A DNA stretch of 57,706 nt from Planctomycetota bacterium (lineage in GTDB: Bacteria; Planctomycetota; Phycisphaerae; Phycisphaerales; Phycisphaeraceae). Made by a program: the position numbers and the translations under genes. The notes under the pieces are model-generated. The model was not told the origin of the DNA. It was given only the letters and a program-made list of their open reading frames with translations, and ran no database searches. Below, in pieces: positions 15,551 through 23,722 of the stretch (position 1 is its first letter; every line of letters starts with the position of its first letter). The DNA is taken from the NCBI GenBank assembly GCA_024279275.1, contig JAJRRS010000007.1, positions 1 to 57,706 of the forward strand. The letters run 5' to 3'.

Positions 15551-16558
15551 TTGGCTATCAGCGGTTCGATTCGTCAGCTTCTGTTGAGTGTTTTGCTCTT
15601 GGTGGGGCTGACGTTTTTAGGTGCGCTTGGGTTGATGGTGACGGGGGACGATGGCTTTTTTCGTTCGCTTTATCTGACTGTGATCATCCTCACGACGGTG
15701 GGGATGGAGGCACCGACGTCGGATGGGCAGCGTGTGTGGGCGTTGCTGTTGATGGTGGGTGGTGTGGGGGTGGTTATTTTTGCGACCGGGCAGATGGTTT
15801 CATTCGTGGTTGAGGGGCACCTCAAGCAATTGATTGGGAGGCGTAAAGTGACGGATCGGATCCACAAACTAAACGGGCATTTCATCGTGGTCGGTTTTGG
15901 GCGGATGGGTCAGGCGTTGTGCGCGACGCTGGCGTACCGGGAGCAGGCGTTTGTGTTGATCGAGTTGGATGAGCGGCGGCTTCGTAATGCGGAGGAGCTG
16001 GGTTATCTATGTATTGAAGGCAACGCGATGCAGGACGCGATTCTTGGAGAGGCGGGGGTGGATCGTGCGCAGGGTCTGGTGACGTGTCTGTCTGACGACG
16101 CAGACAATGTTTTGATTACACTGACGGCACGCGGGATGAAGCCGGAGTTGAATATCACGGCACGTTGTGATGAGGCGGGGACCGAGCCGAAGCTGCGTCG
16201 TGCGGGTGCGGATCGTGTGATCTGCCCGGCGGTGATCGGTGCGGCGCGTGCGTCGGATCAGTTGTTGAACCCGCAGGTTGACGACATGCTGGAGTTGGAT
16301 GGGCTTTGGCCTGATTTGGAGCTGTCGCGTATTTCGTTGAGCCGGTTCCCTGGGTTTACGTCGCGGAGTCTTGGGGAGGTGCAGGCGATAATCGGGGATC
16401 GGGTGATTATTGCGGCGTTGGTGCGGAGTGATGGCACGCGGATCATTCATCCCAAGGCAGACGAGGTGGTTCAGGCTGACGATCAGATTGTGTTTATCGG
16501 TGATACGGGCTGTGTCAGTCGGATGGTGGATGTGTTGAGCATGTCGGCTGCGGCGTGA
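15551..16558 (+). CDS. Two-TM potassium channel-like protein with RCK (TrkA-N/TrkA-C) domains
   Basis: 335 aa. Two transmembrane helices (about residues 8-30 and 60-85) flank a pore segment LTVIILTTVGMEAPT, then a RCK/TrkA-N Rossmann domain (FIVVGFGRMGQAL at 112-124, LIELDERR) and a TrkA-C domain (RSLGEVQAI... DDQIVFIGD). This is the MthK/Kch layout. The expected filter TVGYGD is TVGMEA here, so potassium selectivity is uncertain. Start TTG 15551 lies only two bases after AGGAGG, closer than normal; no better in-frame start is visible. Confidence 0.85.
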   Translation: MAISGSIRQLLLSVLLLVGLTFLGALGLMVTGDDGFFRSLYLTVIILTTVGMEAPTSDGQRVWALLLMVGGVGVVIFATGQMVSFVVEGHLKQLIGRRKVTDRIHKLNGHFIVVGFGRMGQALCATLAYREQAFVLIELDERRLRNAEELGYLCIEGNAMQDAILGEAGVDRAQGLVTCLSDDADNVLITLTARGMKPELNITARCDEAGTEPKLRRAGADRVICPAVIGAARASDQLLNPQVDDMLELDGLWPDLELSRISLSRFPGFTSRSLGEVQAIIGDRVIIAALVRSDGTRIIHPKADEVVQADDQIVFIGDTGCVSRMVDVLSMSAAA

Positions 16559-16640
16559 TGGGGGTTGTCTATTAAAATAGTTGTGCGGGGGTAACTGAGC
16601 CTTCGCTGCGCTTGGACTTGGTGTTTGGGTGGGGTGTGAC

Positions 16641-16681
16641 CCCGGCCAAGGCCCAGGGGGCCATGACCGGGCTTTGGGGTG
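16641..16681. repeat. CCCCGGCCAAGG / CCATGACCGGG palindromic repeat, copy 1
   Basis: Imperfect palindrome: CCCGGCCAAGGCCC pairs with GGGCCATGACCGGG, then GCTTTGGGG. Recurs at 19592-19633; its half CCCCGGTCATG is tandemly repeated at 48203-48245. Confidence 0.65.
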
Positions 16682-16787
16682 AGGGGAGGGTTTTGTTTTT
16701 TTGGGGTGTATTTTAAGGGGGGGGTCTGATAGCTAGAATGGGTGGCTGGGTTTTTGGACCTGTTTATACGCTGTCGGGAGTTGAATC

Positions 16788-17747
16788 TTGTCTTATATTG
16801 TTGCTGCGGTTTATAAGTTTGCGGAGCTTGATGACTACGAGGAACTGCGTGGGCCGTTGCTTGAGGTGATGCGTGGGCAGGGGGTGCGTGGGACGATTCT
16901 GCTGGCAAGCGAGGGGATCAACGGGACGATTGCTGGGGGGCGTGAGGGGGTTGATTGTGTGTTGGCGCATATCGAATCCGATCCACGGCTAACGGGGTTG
17001 AGTCGGAAAGAGTCGTGCAGTGAGGAGCAGCCATTTAACAGGACGAAGGTGAGGCTGAAGAAAGAGATCGTCACGATGGGGGTGGCGGGTGTTGATCCGA
17101 AAGATGTGGTGGGGACGTATGTGAAGCCGAGGGATTGGAACGCGTTGATTTCTGATCCGGACGTGACGGTGATCGATACACGCAACAGCTATGAGTTTGA
17201 GTTGGGGACATTTGAGAATGCGGTGGACCCGGGGACGGAGAGTTTTCGAGAGTTCCCTGAGTATGTTGATAAGGCGATGGACCCGGGGAAGCACAAGCGG
17301 GTGGCGATGTTTTGCACGGGGGGGATCCGTTGTGAAAAGTCGACTGCGTATCTCAAGGCCCATGGCTTTGAGGAGGTCTATCACCTGCAGGGGGGGATAC
17401 TGAAATATTTAGAAGAGGTGCCTGAATCCGAATCGCTTTGGCGGGGTGAGTGTTTTGTGTTTGATGGTCGGGTGTCTGTGACCCATGATCTGGAGCCGGG
17501 GCGGTACAGCTTGTGTTACGCGTGTCGGCAGCCGATCAGCGAGGCGGACAAGCAGGCGGATACGTTTGAGAAGGGTGTGAGTTGTCCGCGGTGTTATGGG
17601 AAGACCACGGCTGAGCAGTGCGAGCGGTTTAGGGATCGACAGAAACAGGTTGATCTGGCGGAGAAGCGTGGGGAAGTGCATATCGGCGAAGATTGCTGCA
17701 ATGAAATGGGCGATGAGGGACTCGAACCCACGACTTCTTCGGTGTAA
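16788..17747 (+). CDS. trhO: tRNA uridine(34) hydroxylase, rhodanese domain
   Basis: 319 aa, TTG start. Introduces the hydroxyl of 5-hydroxyuridine at wobble U34 of tRNA in an oxygen-dependent reaction. N-terminal acylphosphatase-like part ([14 protein letters not shown]), central rhodanese domain with the active cysteine loop [11 protein letters not shown], and C-terminal Cys pairs CYACRQPIS and CPRCYGK. Slightly shorter than the E. coli protein (350 aa). The last 14 codons run antisense through tRNA-Val (overlap 41 bases), and the next stop lies inside the tRNA, so the C-terminal tail [11 protein letters not shown] is simply the tRNA complement. Confidence 0.93.
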   Translation: MSYIVAAVYKFAELDDYEELRGPLLEVMRGQGVRGTILLASEGINGTIAGGREGVDCVLAHIESDPRLTGLSRKESCSEEQPFNRTKVRLKKEIVTMGVAGVDPKDVVGTYVKPRDWNALISDPDVTVIDTRNSYEFELGTFENAVDPGTESFREFPEYVDKAMDPGKHKRVAMFCTGGIRCEKSTAYLKAHGFEEVYHLQGGILKYLEEVPESESLWRGECFVFDGRVSVTHDLEPGRYSLCYACRQPISEADKQADTFEKGVSCPRCYGKTTAEQCERFRDRQKQVDLAEKRGEVHIGEDCCNEMGDEGLEPTTSSV

Positions 17748-17780
17748 ACGAAGCGCTCTAGCCAACTGAGCTAATCGCCC
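17707..17780 (-). tRNA. tRNA-Val (anticodon UAC)
   Basis: Read on the minus strand: acceptor stem GGGCGAT/ATCGCCC with discriminator A, D-arm TAGCTCAGTTGGCTAGAGC, anticodon stem CTTCG/CGAAG around TTTACAC (anticodon TAC), T-arm GGGTTCGAGTCCC. CCA is not encoded. Overlaps the 3' end of trhO in antisense. Confidence 0.97.
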
Positions 17781-17826
17781 GACGGGGGGATTATAGCGGC
17801 TAAGGGGTGTTGTGCGAGTGTGATGG

Positions 17827-18348
17827 TTATTGGGGTTGATCGCCTCGGAGCCGCTGATAGTGGTGGAAGGTGAAGGCGTGGGCGTGGCGGGCGTCGGCTT
17901 CGTGGCGTATTTGGTCGATTAGTTTCCAGCAGTAGACGGACGGGTCAGGGAAGTAGGCGTCGCCGTGGATTTCTGCGTGAACGATCGTTAGGTAGAGGTT
18001 GTCGGCGAAGAACATTCCGTCTTTGTAAACCTGTTCGCCGCCACAGAGGAACGCCTCTTCTCCGGGTTTCAGCAGGTTGAATGCTTTAGTTAGGTAGGGG
18101 GCTATTTCAACGTTATCGTTGGCTAGGTTGGGATTGGAGGAAAGGATGATATTGCGTCGGTTGGGGAGGGGTTTGCTGCCGATGGACTCGAAGGTTTTTC
18201 GGCCCATGATGAGGGTGTGGCCGGTGGTGAGTCGGACGAAGTGTTTCATCTCGTCGGGGAGTCGCCAGGGGAGTTGGCCGTTGATGCCGATGACGCGGTT
18301 TTCGGCCATGGCGGCGATGATGTTGATGGTTGGGCGTTGAGGGGTCAT
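17827..18348 (-). CDS. folA: Dihydrofolate reductase
   Basis: 173 aa, cytoplasmic. NADPH-dependent reduction of dihydrofolate to tetrahydrofolate. Motifs: INIIAAMAENRVIGINGQLPWRLPDEMKHF (split here: the substrate Asp is in LPDEMKHF), GHTLIMGRKTFESIG, PLPNRRNIILS, and GGEQVYKD near the C-terminus. It lies downstream of thyA on the same strand, 212 bases apart with a repeat element between. The pair is functionally linked, since thymidylate synthase makes dihydrofolate. Confidence 0.96.
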   Translation of the reverse strand: MTPQRPTINIIAAMAENRVIGINGQLPWRLPDEMKHFVRLTTGHTLIMGRKTFESIGSKPLPNRRNIILSSNPNLANDNVEIAPYLTKAFNLLKPGEEAFLCGGEQVYKDGMFFADNLYLTIVHAEIHGDAYFPDPSVYCWKLIDQIRHEADARHAHAFTFHHYQRLRGDQPQ

Positions 18349-18377
18349 GTGAATAGTCAGTTTTGCAAGGTAGTTAA

Positions 18378-18557
18378 TTCACCGCGAAGGCGCGAAGAGC
18401 GCGAAGAAGAGTGGAACAGGGATGAACACGGATAAACACAGATAGATGCGGGGGAAGGATCGGGTGCTGTGATAGGCTGGGTCGTGTTGGGTGTTGGCAT
18501 TTTGGGTGTTCATCTTTGCGATCTTAGCGATCATTGCGCCTTGGCGGTCAACTGGTT
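18378..18557. repeat. MITE-like inverted-repeat element between thyA and folA
   Basis: Left end TCACCGCGAAGGCGCGAAG; right end CTTAGCG...GCGCCTTGGCGGTCAAC, which is the imperfect reverse complement of the left end. About 180 bp, with an inner phrase GGAACAGGGATGAACACGG shared with the repeat at 14678. No coding capacity. Confidence 0.7.
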
Positions 18558-18560
18558 TTT

Positions 18561-19453
18561 TTATACTGAGATGGCTGCTTTGATGTGGGGGTGGGGGTTG
18601 TAGTTTATTAGCTCGAAGTCTTCGTATTTGAAGTCGAAGATGTTTTTGATGTCGGGGTTGAGTTTCATGGTGGGGAGTGGGCGTGGGGTGCGTGTGAGTT
18701 GTTCGTGTGCCTGGTCGATGTGGTTGTTGTAGAGGTGCGCGTCGCCGAGGGTGTGGATGAATTCGCCTGGCTTTAGGCCTGTGACTTGGGCGACCATGAG
18801 GGTGAGCATGGCGTAGCTTGCGATGTTGAAGGGTACGCCTAGGAAGATGTCTGCGCTGCGTTGGTAGAGTTGGCAGGAGAGTCGGCCTTGGGCGACGTAG
18901 AACTGGAAGAGGCAGTGGCAGGGGGGAGTGCCATGTCGTCGATCTGTGCGACGTTCCATGCGCAGACGATCATGCGGCGTGAGTCGGGTGTGTGTTTGAT
19001 CTGGTCGATGACCTGTGTGATCTGGTCGATGTGTTGGCCTGCGGGTGCGGGCCAGTTGCGCCACTGGTAGCCGTAGATGGGTCCGAGTTCTCCTTGGTCG
19101 TCGGCCCATTGGTCCCAGATGCGGACGTTGTTTTCCTGGAGGTAGCGTGTGTGGGTTTCGCCTTTGAGGAACCAGAGCAGCTCGTGTGTGATGGATCGGA
19201 GGTGGACTTTTTTGGTGGTGAGCAGGGGGAATCCGCCCCCGCCCCCGCCCCCGGATACTCCCCCGGATGTTTCCCCGGGTTCGCTTCCGGACTCGTCTGC
19301 GGATTTGTCTTGGGTGTCGGTGATGTTTGAGTGTGGGTCGAGGTTAAAGCGCATCTGGTGGCCGAAGACGCTGCGAGTGCCGGTGCCGGTGCGGTCGTCT
19401 TTGAGGTGGCCGTGGTCCAGGACGTGCTGCATGAGGTCGAGGTATTGACGCAT
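18561..19453 (-). CDS. thyA: Thymidylate synthase, with one frameshift and a low-complexity insertion
   Basis: ThyA converts dUMP to dTMP with methylene-tetrahydrofolate. ATG 19453 opens [15 protein letters not shown] and [16 protein letters not shown]; later [33 protein letters not shown], then in another frame [35 protein letters not shown], and the usual end [13 protein letters not shown]. The two frames join at a run of six G (18921-18926, + strand): one extra base would restore [11 protein letters not shown], with the catalytic Cys immediately after the break. In addition about 33 residues (approximately 19238-19339, Gly/Ser/Glu-rich, ending in seven Gly) are inserted between RFNL and GFPLLTTKK. 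Without them the length is the normal 264. Sequencing error versus real inactivation cannot be decided here. Confidence 0.9.
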
Positions 19454-19591
19454 GATGGGATTGTAATCGGGTTTGGGGGGGTGGGGTATCGGGTGTCGGT
19501 AAGAGGGTGTCGGATGATGGGGGAGGTGTGGTTGGTTGGGGGTGATGTTTACCTGAGTCAAGTACCCCGGCGAAGTACCCCGGCCAAGTAC

Positions 19592-19633
19592 CCCGGCCAA
19601 GGCCCCGGGGGCCATGACCGGGCTTTGGGGGTG
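19592..19633. repeat. CCCCGGCCAAGG / CCATGACCGGG palindromic repeat, copy 2
   Basis: Same element as 16641-16681, preceded by three tandem AAGTACCCCGGC-like units at 19561-19602. Lies in the gap between thyA and nuoA, which are divergently read. Confidence 0.65.
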
Positions 19634-19687
19634 GGAGGGTGTGGCGTGGGGTTGCTGGGGGCGGTTTGGGCGGTAAACTGTCGTGCT

Positions 19688-20107
19688 ATGAGCGAACCGA
19701 CCCCCCTGATGGTATTGGCGAATGCGGACCTGAATCAGTATGCGGCGCTGGGTGTGCTGTTGCTGATGGGGATTATTTTTGGGGTGGCGAACCTGGTGAT
19801 TACGACGTATCTGGGGCCGAGCCGTAAGGGTGAGCAGAAGGGGATGCCTTACGAGTCGGGGATGAATCCGATCGGGAGCGCCCGCCGGCGGTTTAATGTG
19901 CGGTTTTTCGTGGTGGCGATGACGTTTTTGCTGTTTGATATCGAGATCGTGTTTTTGTATCCGTGGGCGGTGACGTTTCCGAGCCTGGGTGGGGCTGAGG
20001 GCGATTTGCTGGCACCGCTATTTCTGGGGCGGATGTTGTTCTTTGTGCTGACGACGTTGATTGCGTTAGCGTATGCTTGGCGTAAGGGCGTGTTCCGTTA
20101 CGATTAG
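19688..20107 (+). CDS. nuoA: NADH-quinone oxidoreductase subunit A
   Basis: 139 aa membrane subunit of complex I. Three transmembrane helices; diagnostic [20 protein letters not shown] and [15 protein letters not shown] with the acidic pair in the second helix. The frame is open upstream to 19331, but ATG 19688 starts at the expected N-terminus. None of the other nuo genes is in the window: downstream lies a 510-base gap and then a minus-strand gene, so nuoA stands alone. Confidence 0.94.
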   Translation: MSEPTPLMVLANADLNQYAALGVLLLMGIIFGVANLVITTYLGPSRKGEQKGMPYESGMNPIGSARRRFNVRFFVVAMTFLLFDIEIVFLYPWAVTFPSLGGAEGDLLAPLFLGRMLFFVLTTLIALAYAWRKGVFRYD

Positions 20108-20171
20108 AACCTAATCAATACTCTTTAGGCGACCTCTAAGAATTCACTTTCGCAAGGCAATCGCCCAGTCT

Positions 20172-20191
20172 CGCGAAGCCGCAAGCGGCTT
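20172..20191. repeat. GCGAAGCCGCAAGCGGCT hairpin, copy 3
   Basis: Identical over 20 bases to 5811-5830; lies 65 bases after nuoA and is followed by TTTCTTC, so it may terminate nuoA transcription. Confidence 0.7.
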
Positions 20192-20252
20192 TTCTTCGGC
20201 GCAACTCGAATTATTAGAAGTCGCCTTTGGTGTTGCTTCTATTGTGTGAGGG

Positions 20253-20277
20253 CGTCGCGTGGCCGCGACGGCTAAAC
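20253..20277 (+). repeat. GGCTAAAC-family hairpin, copy 3
   Basis: CGTCGCG-TGGC-CGCGACG stem-loop followed by GCTAAAC; identical to 6925-6949. Confidence 0.75.
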
Positions 20278-20374
20278 CAAGCGTTATCGATAGGCGCGAC
20301 AAGTGGCGGCGCTTCGTGTGGCGTTTGGTTTCGTTTGATCGGAGAGGGAGTTGTTTCCGGAGAATTACAGCTAT

Positions 20375-20422
20375 AAAAAAGCCTCGCCGGTGGGGGGGGT
20401 CCAGGAGGAACGCCGGCGAGGC
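20375..20422 (-). terminator. Terminator for the FHA-VWA gene
   Basis: On the minus strand: GCCTCGCCGG, 22-base loop, CCGGCGAGGC, then TTTTTT. It lies 196 bases beyond the stop of the FHA gene. Confidence 0.85.
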
Positions 20423-20617
20423 AAAGTTGTTTAATTGTTTGACCCCGTCGGTTTGAGGGGGTGTTGTATCCTGTCAATGTATGTATCGGTGGGGAGTGTC
20501 TGCTTAGGGGGTGAATATTGAATAAAGTGGTGGATTACGCGAGATACAGCGATCAAACGGGCTAGCCGATCGGGGGTTAGCCTGCGTTGATTGTGAATGG
20601 TTGGGGTTGTGTGCGTG

Positions 20618-23600
20618 TTACGGTTGAACGAGCGGGCCTTCGCTTGGGTGTTCAGCGGAGGAATCTGTCATGGCGGGGATGTGGTTATATGTTCCGTTGA
20701 ATCGCTCGGCGATGGACTTGAGGATCTGCTTGGGGTCGCGGGTGAAGAATTGGATGACGTGGATATGCTGGACCTTGTCGGCGGTGAGGTTGTCTATGTC
20801 GTTGAGGAGTGCGTCGATATTTTCTTGTGAGGGGCGTGAGCCGATGAGGTTGTCCGAGAGGAGGATGATTTCCTCTGCGTCGTAGTCGGTGGCGAGTTGG
20901 AGTGCTTGCAGAAAATCGCCTCGGCCCCATGCGGTGACGTTGCCGCTGTCGGGGTCGATCCACTGGCGAGCCTGACGTTTGGTTTGGGGGTTGGCCCATT
21001 TGAGGCCGACGGGTGGCAGTTCGATTACGCCGTCGGCGCCGAAGAAGATGGCGGTGAATGCCTGGTCTTTGGGGAGACGGGATATCACGAGATTAAGTTC
21101 ATTCAGGACGCGGGGGAAGCTGTCGACCAGTGAGCCTGAGGCATCGACGACGTAGACGACCCGGCGGGCACCGGCGAATTCGGCCTGGTCTGCGACTTGT
21201 GTGCCTGGCTTGTGCTGGGCGTCGATGACGCCGGCGAGGATGTCCAGTTGTGATTGGTCCAAGTCGGTGGCGGTGTTGGGGTCAGGGGTGGCGGGATCGG
21301 GTTCGAGGGGATCTGTTGGGGGGTCGATGGCTTGTGGGGGCGTGCCGTTGAGCGGGTCGGGTGTGACGATGTTCTCAGCGGGTGGGGCGGTGGTGGGTTG
21401 TTGCTCTTGGGTTGTGTCGGTTGTGTTGCTGGTGTCAGAGCCGGGTGATGAATCACCCTCTGCCGGGGAGGTATTCGGTGAGGCAGCCGGGGTGCTATTC
21501 GGGGTGCTATTCGTGAAAACATCCGGGGTGGTATCGAAGACTGTGGTGGTGACGTCGGCGAAGGGGTCTGCGATCAGGGCGTTGTGTGTGGGTGTTGGTG
21601 TCGGGGATTCAACATTGTTTGTTGCAAGGGGTTTTGGCTCGGGTTCAGGCTCGAGTTCGGGGGTGTCTTGTGTGAGGTCGTTGGTCGGTGGGTCTTCGGG
21701 GAGCGGCGTGATGGGTGGTGTGTCGGTGTTGGGGATCGACGGTGTGGTATCTGTCGTGGCATCGGGCGCGATGGGGTCGACTGGCGTGGTGTCTTGTTGT
21801 GGGGGATCGATTGGGAGGTCGGTGGCGTGTGTTGCTTGGCGGGTGTTGGGTTGGGTGGTGTCTTGTTTGGTTTGTGTTGCGTCGGCGCGGTTGGTGAAGT
21901 AACTGAAGGCGAACCAGCCGGAGGCGCTTAAGGCTGCGATGACCAGGGCCAGGGTGGCCAGGGTTTTTATTTTAGATCGTTTGTAGCCTGCGACGGCCTG
22001 GGTTTGTTCGTCGGGGGAGAGAAGCAACTCACGCTCGGAGTCTTCCAACTCGGGTTCAACTACTTCGGGTTCAACTGACTTCGGCTCATCTTCGGCGGTG
22101 TCTTGGATGGGTTCGTCATCGTCGATGGCTTTCGCCTGGGGGGACTCATCGGTGGGACTATCAATGGCGGAGTCGTCGGCGGTATCGGGGGTGTCCGGTT
22201 GGTCGGCGGGGGTGGCGTCGGCATCTATTTGCAGGTCTTGGTCAAGCCCCCGGCCGGTGTCGGCTGAGTCAAGGATGTCGGAATCATCGGGGGGCGGGCC
22301 GGAGTCGTCGGGGGTGCTGTGCTGGGTGTCTTCCGGGGCGTCCGGGGTGGTGAAGGATTCGTTGTCAGTGACGGTGGGGGGTGGGTCCTGGTCGTCGGTT
22401 GTGGCGGGGGGTGTCTTTGGCCAGGAGTCGGTGGGTGTTGCGGATGCGAGGATGTCGATGTCGATCAGGCTGTCGGGGTCATCGGTATCGGGGTCATCGG
22501 TATCGGGGGCGGCATCTGTGGCTGCGGTGTCGTGTTCTGCGTGTGGTTGGGTGTCAGGCTCTTGGTCGGGCGTTGGTGTGGCTTCGGCGATGACGTCAGG
22601 CTTATCTGGGCTGTCTTGATCGCTGACCAAGTCATCGAGCATCGCGTCGATGTCGTCGATCGAGTCCGATTCGCTGTGGTCGGGGAGGTCGGCCGGTGGC
22701 GGTGTGGGGATGACGGGCGCGGGGGTGGAGACGGGCGATGAATCGCTCTGGGCCGGGGGGGCATCCGAGGTTGTATCCGGGGGGGGATCGGAGAGGGTGG
22801 GGGTGGGGTCGTCACCTTCGTTGAGCATCTCGTCGAGGTCGAAATCTACTTCACCCGGTGCGGCGATAGCATCGGGGGTGGATGTGTCTTGGGCGGGGGG
22901 TGCGTCGGGAGGAGTGGCGGTGTCAGCGGGTGAGGGTGTGGTGGGTTCGTCAGCCAGTAGAGCGTCGAGGTCGATGACGCCTTGCTCTGATGAATCCGTT
23001 GGGGAGGGTGACTGGTCGAGTTGGTTGTCTTGATCCTGGGGTGCTGGTGTGGTGGTGGCGGGGGTTTGGTTATCGTCGGTGGGTTCGTCGGCTAAGAGGG
23101 CGTCCAGATCGATCACGCCGTCGGATGTGTCGGACGCGGTGTCGGGTGTTGAGTCGGGTGCGTCGGGGTCTTGGGGTGGTGACTGGGCGGTGGGGGAGCC
23201 TGTCGGTGCCAGGATATTTTCGAGTTCGTCATCAAGAGACGATTGGGGGATCTCGGGAAGTTCCAGGTCAGCGTCATCGAGGAGGTCAGCGGAGAGGCTT
23301 TCGGAGAGGTCGACGCCCATGTCGGCGAGTTCTTCCTGGCCGATGAGCGGTTCGGCTGAGGGTGTTGGTAGAACCGGGGGAACCGGGGGAACCGGGGGAG
23401 CGAGGGGTTTGGGTGAGGGTGCGGGGAGGTCGGTGATTTGGCTGACGCGGAACTGGTGTCGGCCGATGACGATGCGATCGCCTGCTTCGAGTTCGGTGAT
23501 CTGGGTGATTTTTTGGCCGTTGACCCAGGTGCCGTTGGTTGAGTCGAGGTCACGGATGAGCCAGGTGTTATTTTCGAGCAGGACCTCGGCGTGCTTACGG

Positions 23601-23722
23601 GAGGTCTGTGCGTCGGACAGCTTGATGGTAGCCGCCTGGCGACCCAACAGCTCGGGCTGCTCGCCGGTAAGCTGAAACACTCGGCCTTTCTCCTGGCCGT
23701 TTAGCGAAGTTAGCGTCAGCAA
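20618..23722 (-). CDS. FHA - acidic disordered linker - TM - VWA protein
   Basis: 1034 aa from TTG 23722 (an ATG at 23824 would add 34 residues; TTG has GAGGA ten bases upstream and begins LTLTSLNGQEKG, the usual FHA start). Residues 1-97: FHA domain with LLGRQ, SRKHAEV and STNGTWVNGQ, which binds phosphothreonine. Residues about 100-580: very acidic Asp/Pro/Thr/Ser linker with repeated short motifs such as VIDLDALLADEPT (twice), DFDLDEMLNEGDDPT and DDIDAMLDDLV. About 583-605: one TM helix (TLATLALVIAALSASGWFAF). About 606-845: second Pro/Thr/Asp-rich stretch. About 848-1015: VWA domain with MIDAS motif DASGS. Topology suggests a cytoplasmic phosphopeptide reader joined to an outer VWA domain. 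Two 14-base hairpin repeats lie inside the coding sequence (21435, 22721). Confidence 0.87.
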   Translation of the reverse strand: MLTLTSLNGQEKGRVFQLTGEQPELLGRQAATIKLSDAQTSRKHAEVLLENNTWLIRDLDSTNGTWVNGQKITQITELEAGDRIVIGRHQFRVSQITDLPAPSPKPLAPPVPPVPPVLPTPSAEPLIGQEELADMGVDLSESLSADLLDDADLELPEIPQSSLDDELENILAPTGSPTAQSPPQDPDAPDSTPDTASDTSDGVIDLDALLADEPTDDNQTPATTTPAPQDQDNQLDQSPSPTDSSEQGVIDLDALLADEPTTPSPADTATPPDAPPAQDTSTPDAIAAPGEVDFDLDEMLNEGDDPTPTLSDPPPDTTSDAPPAQSDSSPVSTPAPVIPTPPPADLPDHSESDSIDDIDAMLDDLVSDQDSPDKPDVIAEATPTPDQEPDTQPHAEHDTAATDAAPDTDDPDTDDPDSLIDIDILASATPTDSWPKTPPATTDDQDPPPTVTDNESFTTPDAPEDTQHSTPDDSGPPPDDSDILDSADTGRGLDQDLQIDADATPADQPDTPDTADDSAIDSPTDESPQAKAIDDDEPIQDTAEDEPKSVEPEVVEPELEDSERELLLSPDEQTQAVAGYKRSKIKTLATLALVIAALSASGWFAFSYFTNRADATQTKQDTTQPNTRQATHATDLPIDPPQQDTTPVDPIAPDATTDTTPSIPNTDTPPITPLPEDPPTNDLTQDTPELEPEPEPKPLATNNVESPTPTPTHNALIADPFADVTTTVFDTTPDVFTNSTPNSTPAASPNTSPAEGDSSPGSDTSNTTDTTQEQQPTTAPPAENIVTPDPLNGTPPQAIDPPTDPLEPDPATPDPNTATDLDQSQLDILAGVIDAQHKPGTQVADQAEFAGARRVVYVVDASGSLVDSFPRVLNELNLVISRLPKDQAFTAIFFGADGVIELPPVGLKWANPQTKRQARQWIDPDSGNVTAWGRGDFLQALQLATDYDAEEIILLSDNLIGSRPSQENIDALLNDIDNLTADKVQHIHVIQFFTRDPKQILKSIAERFNGTYNHIPAMTDSSAEHPSEGPLVQP
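21435..21471. repeat. Translated GATGAATC hairpin repeat, copy C
   Basis: GGTGATGAATCACC stem-loop followed by CTCTGCCGGGG inside the FHA-VWA gene, encoding SPAEGDSSPGS on the minus strand. Relative to the copies at 22721 and 39642 both sides of the stem have changed together (C-G to T-A). Confidence 0.7.
22721..22761. repeat. Translated GATGAATC hairpin repeat, copy B
   Basis: GGAGACGGGCGATGAATCGC followed by TCTGGGCCGGGGGGG inside the FHA-VWA gene; encodes PPAQSDSSPVSTP. Confidence 0.7.

Larger units (their letters stand above)
20108..20617. other. 510-base intergenic region with three hairpins
   Basis: Contains repeats at 20172-20191 and 20253-20277 (described separately) and a minus-strand terminator at 20375-20422. 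No gene seen. Confidence 0.7.
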
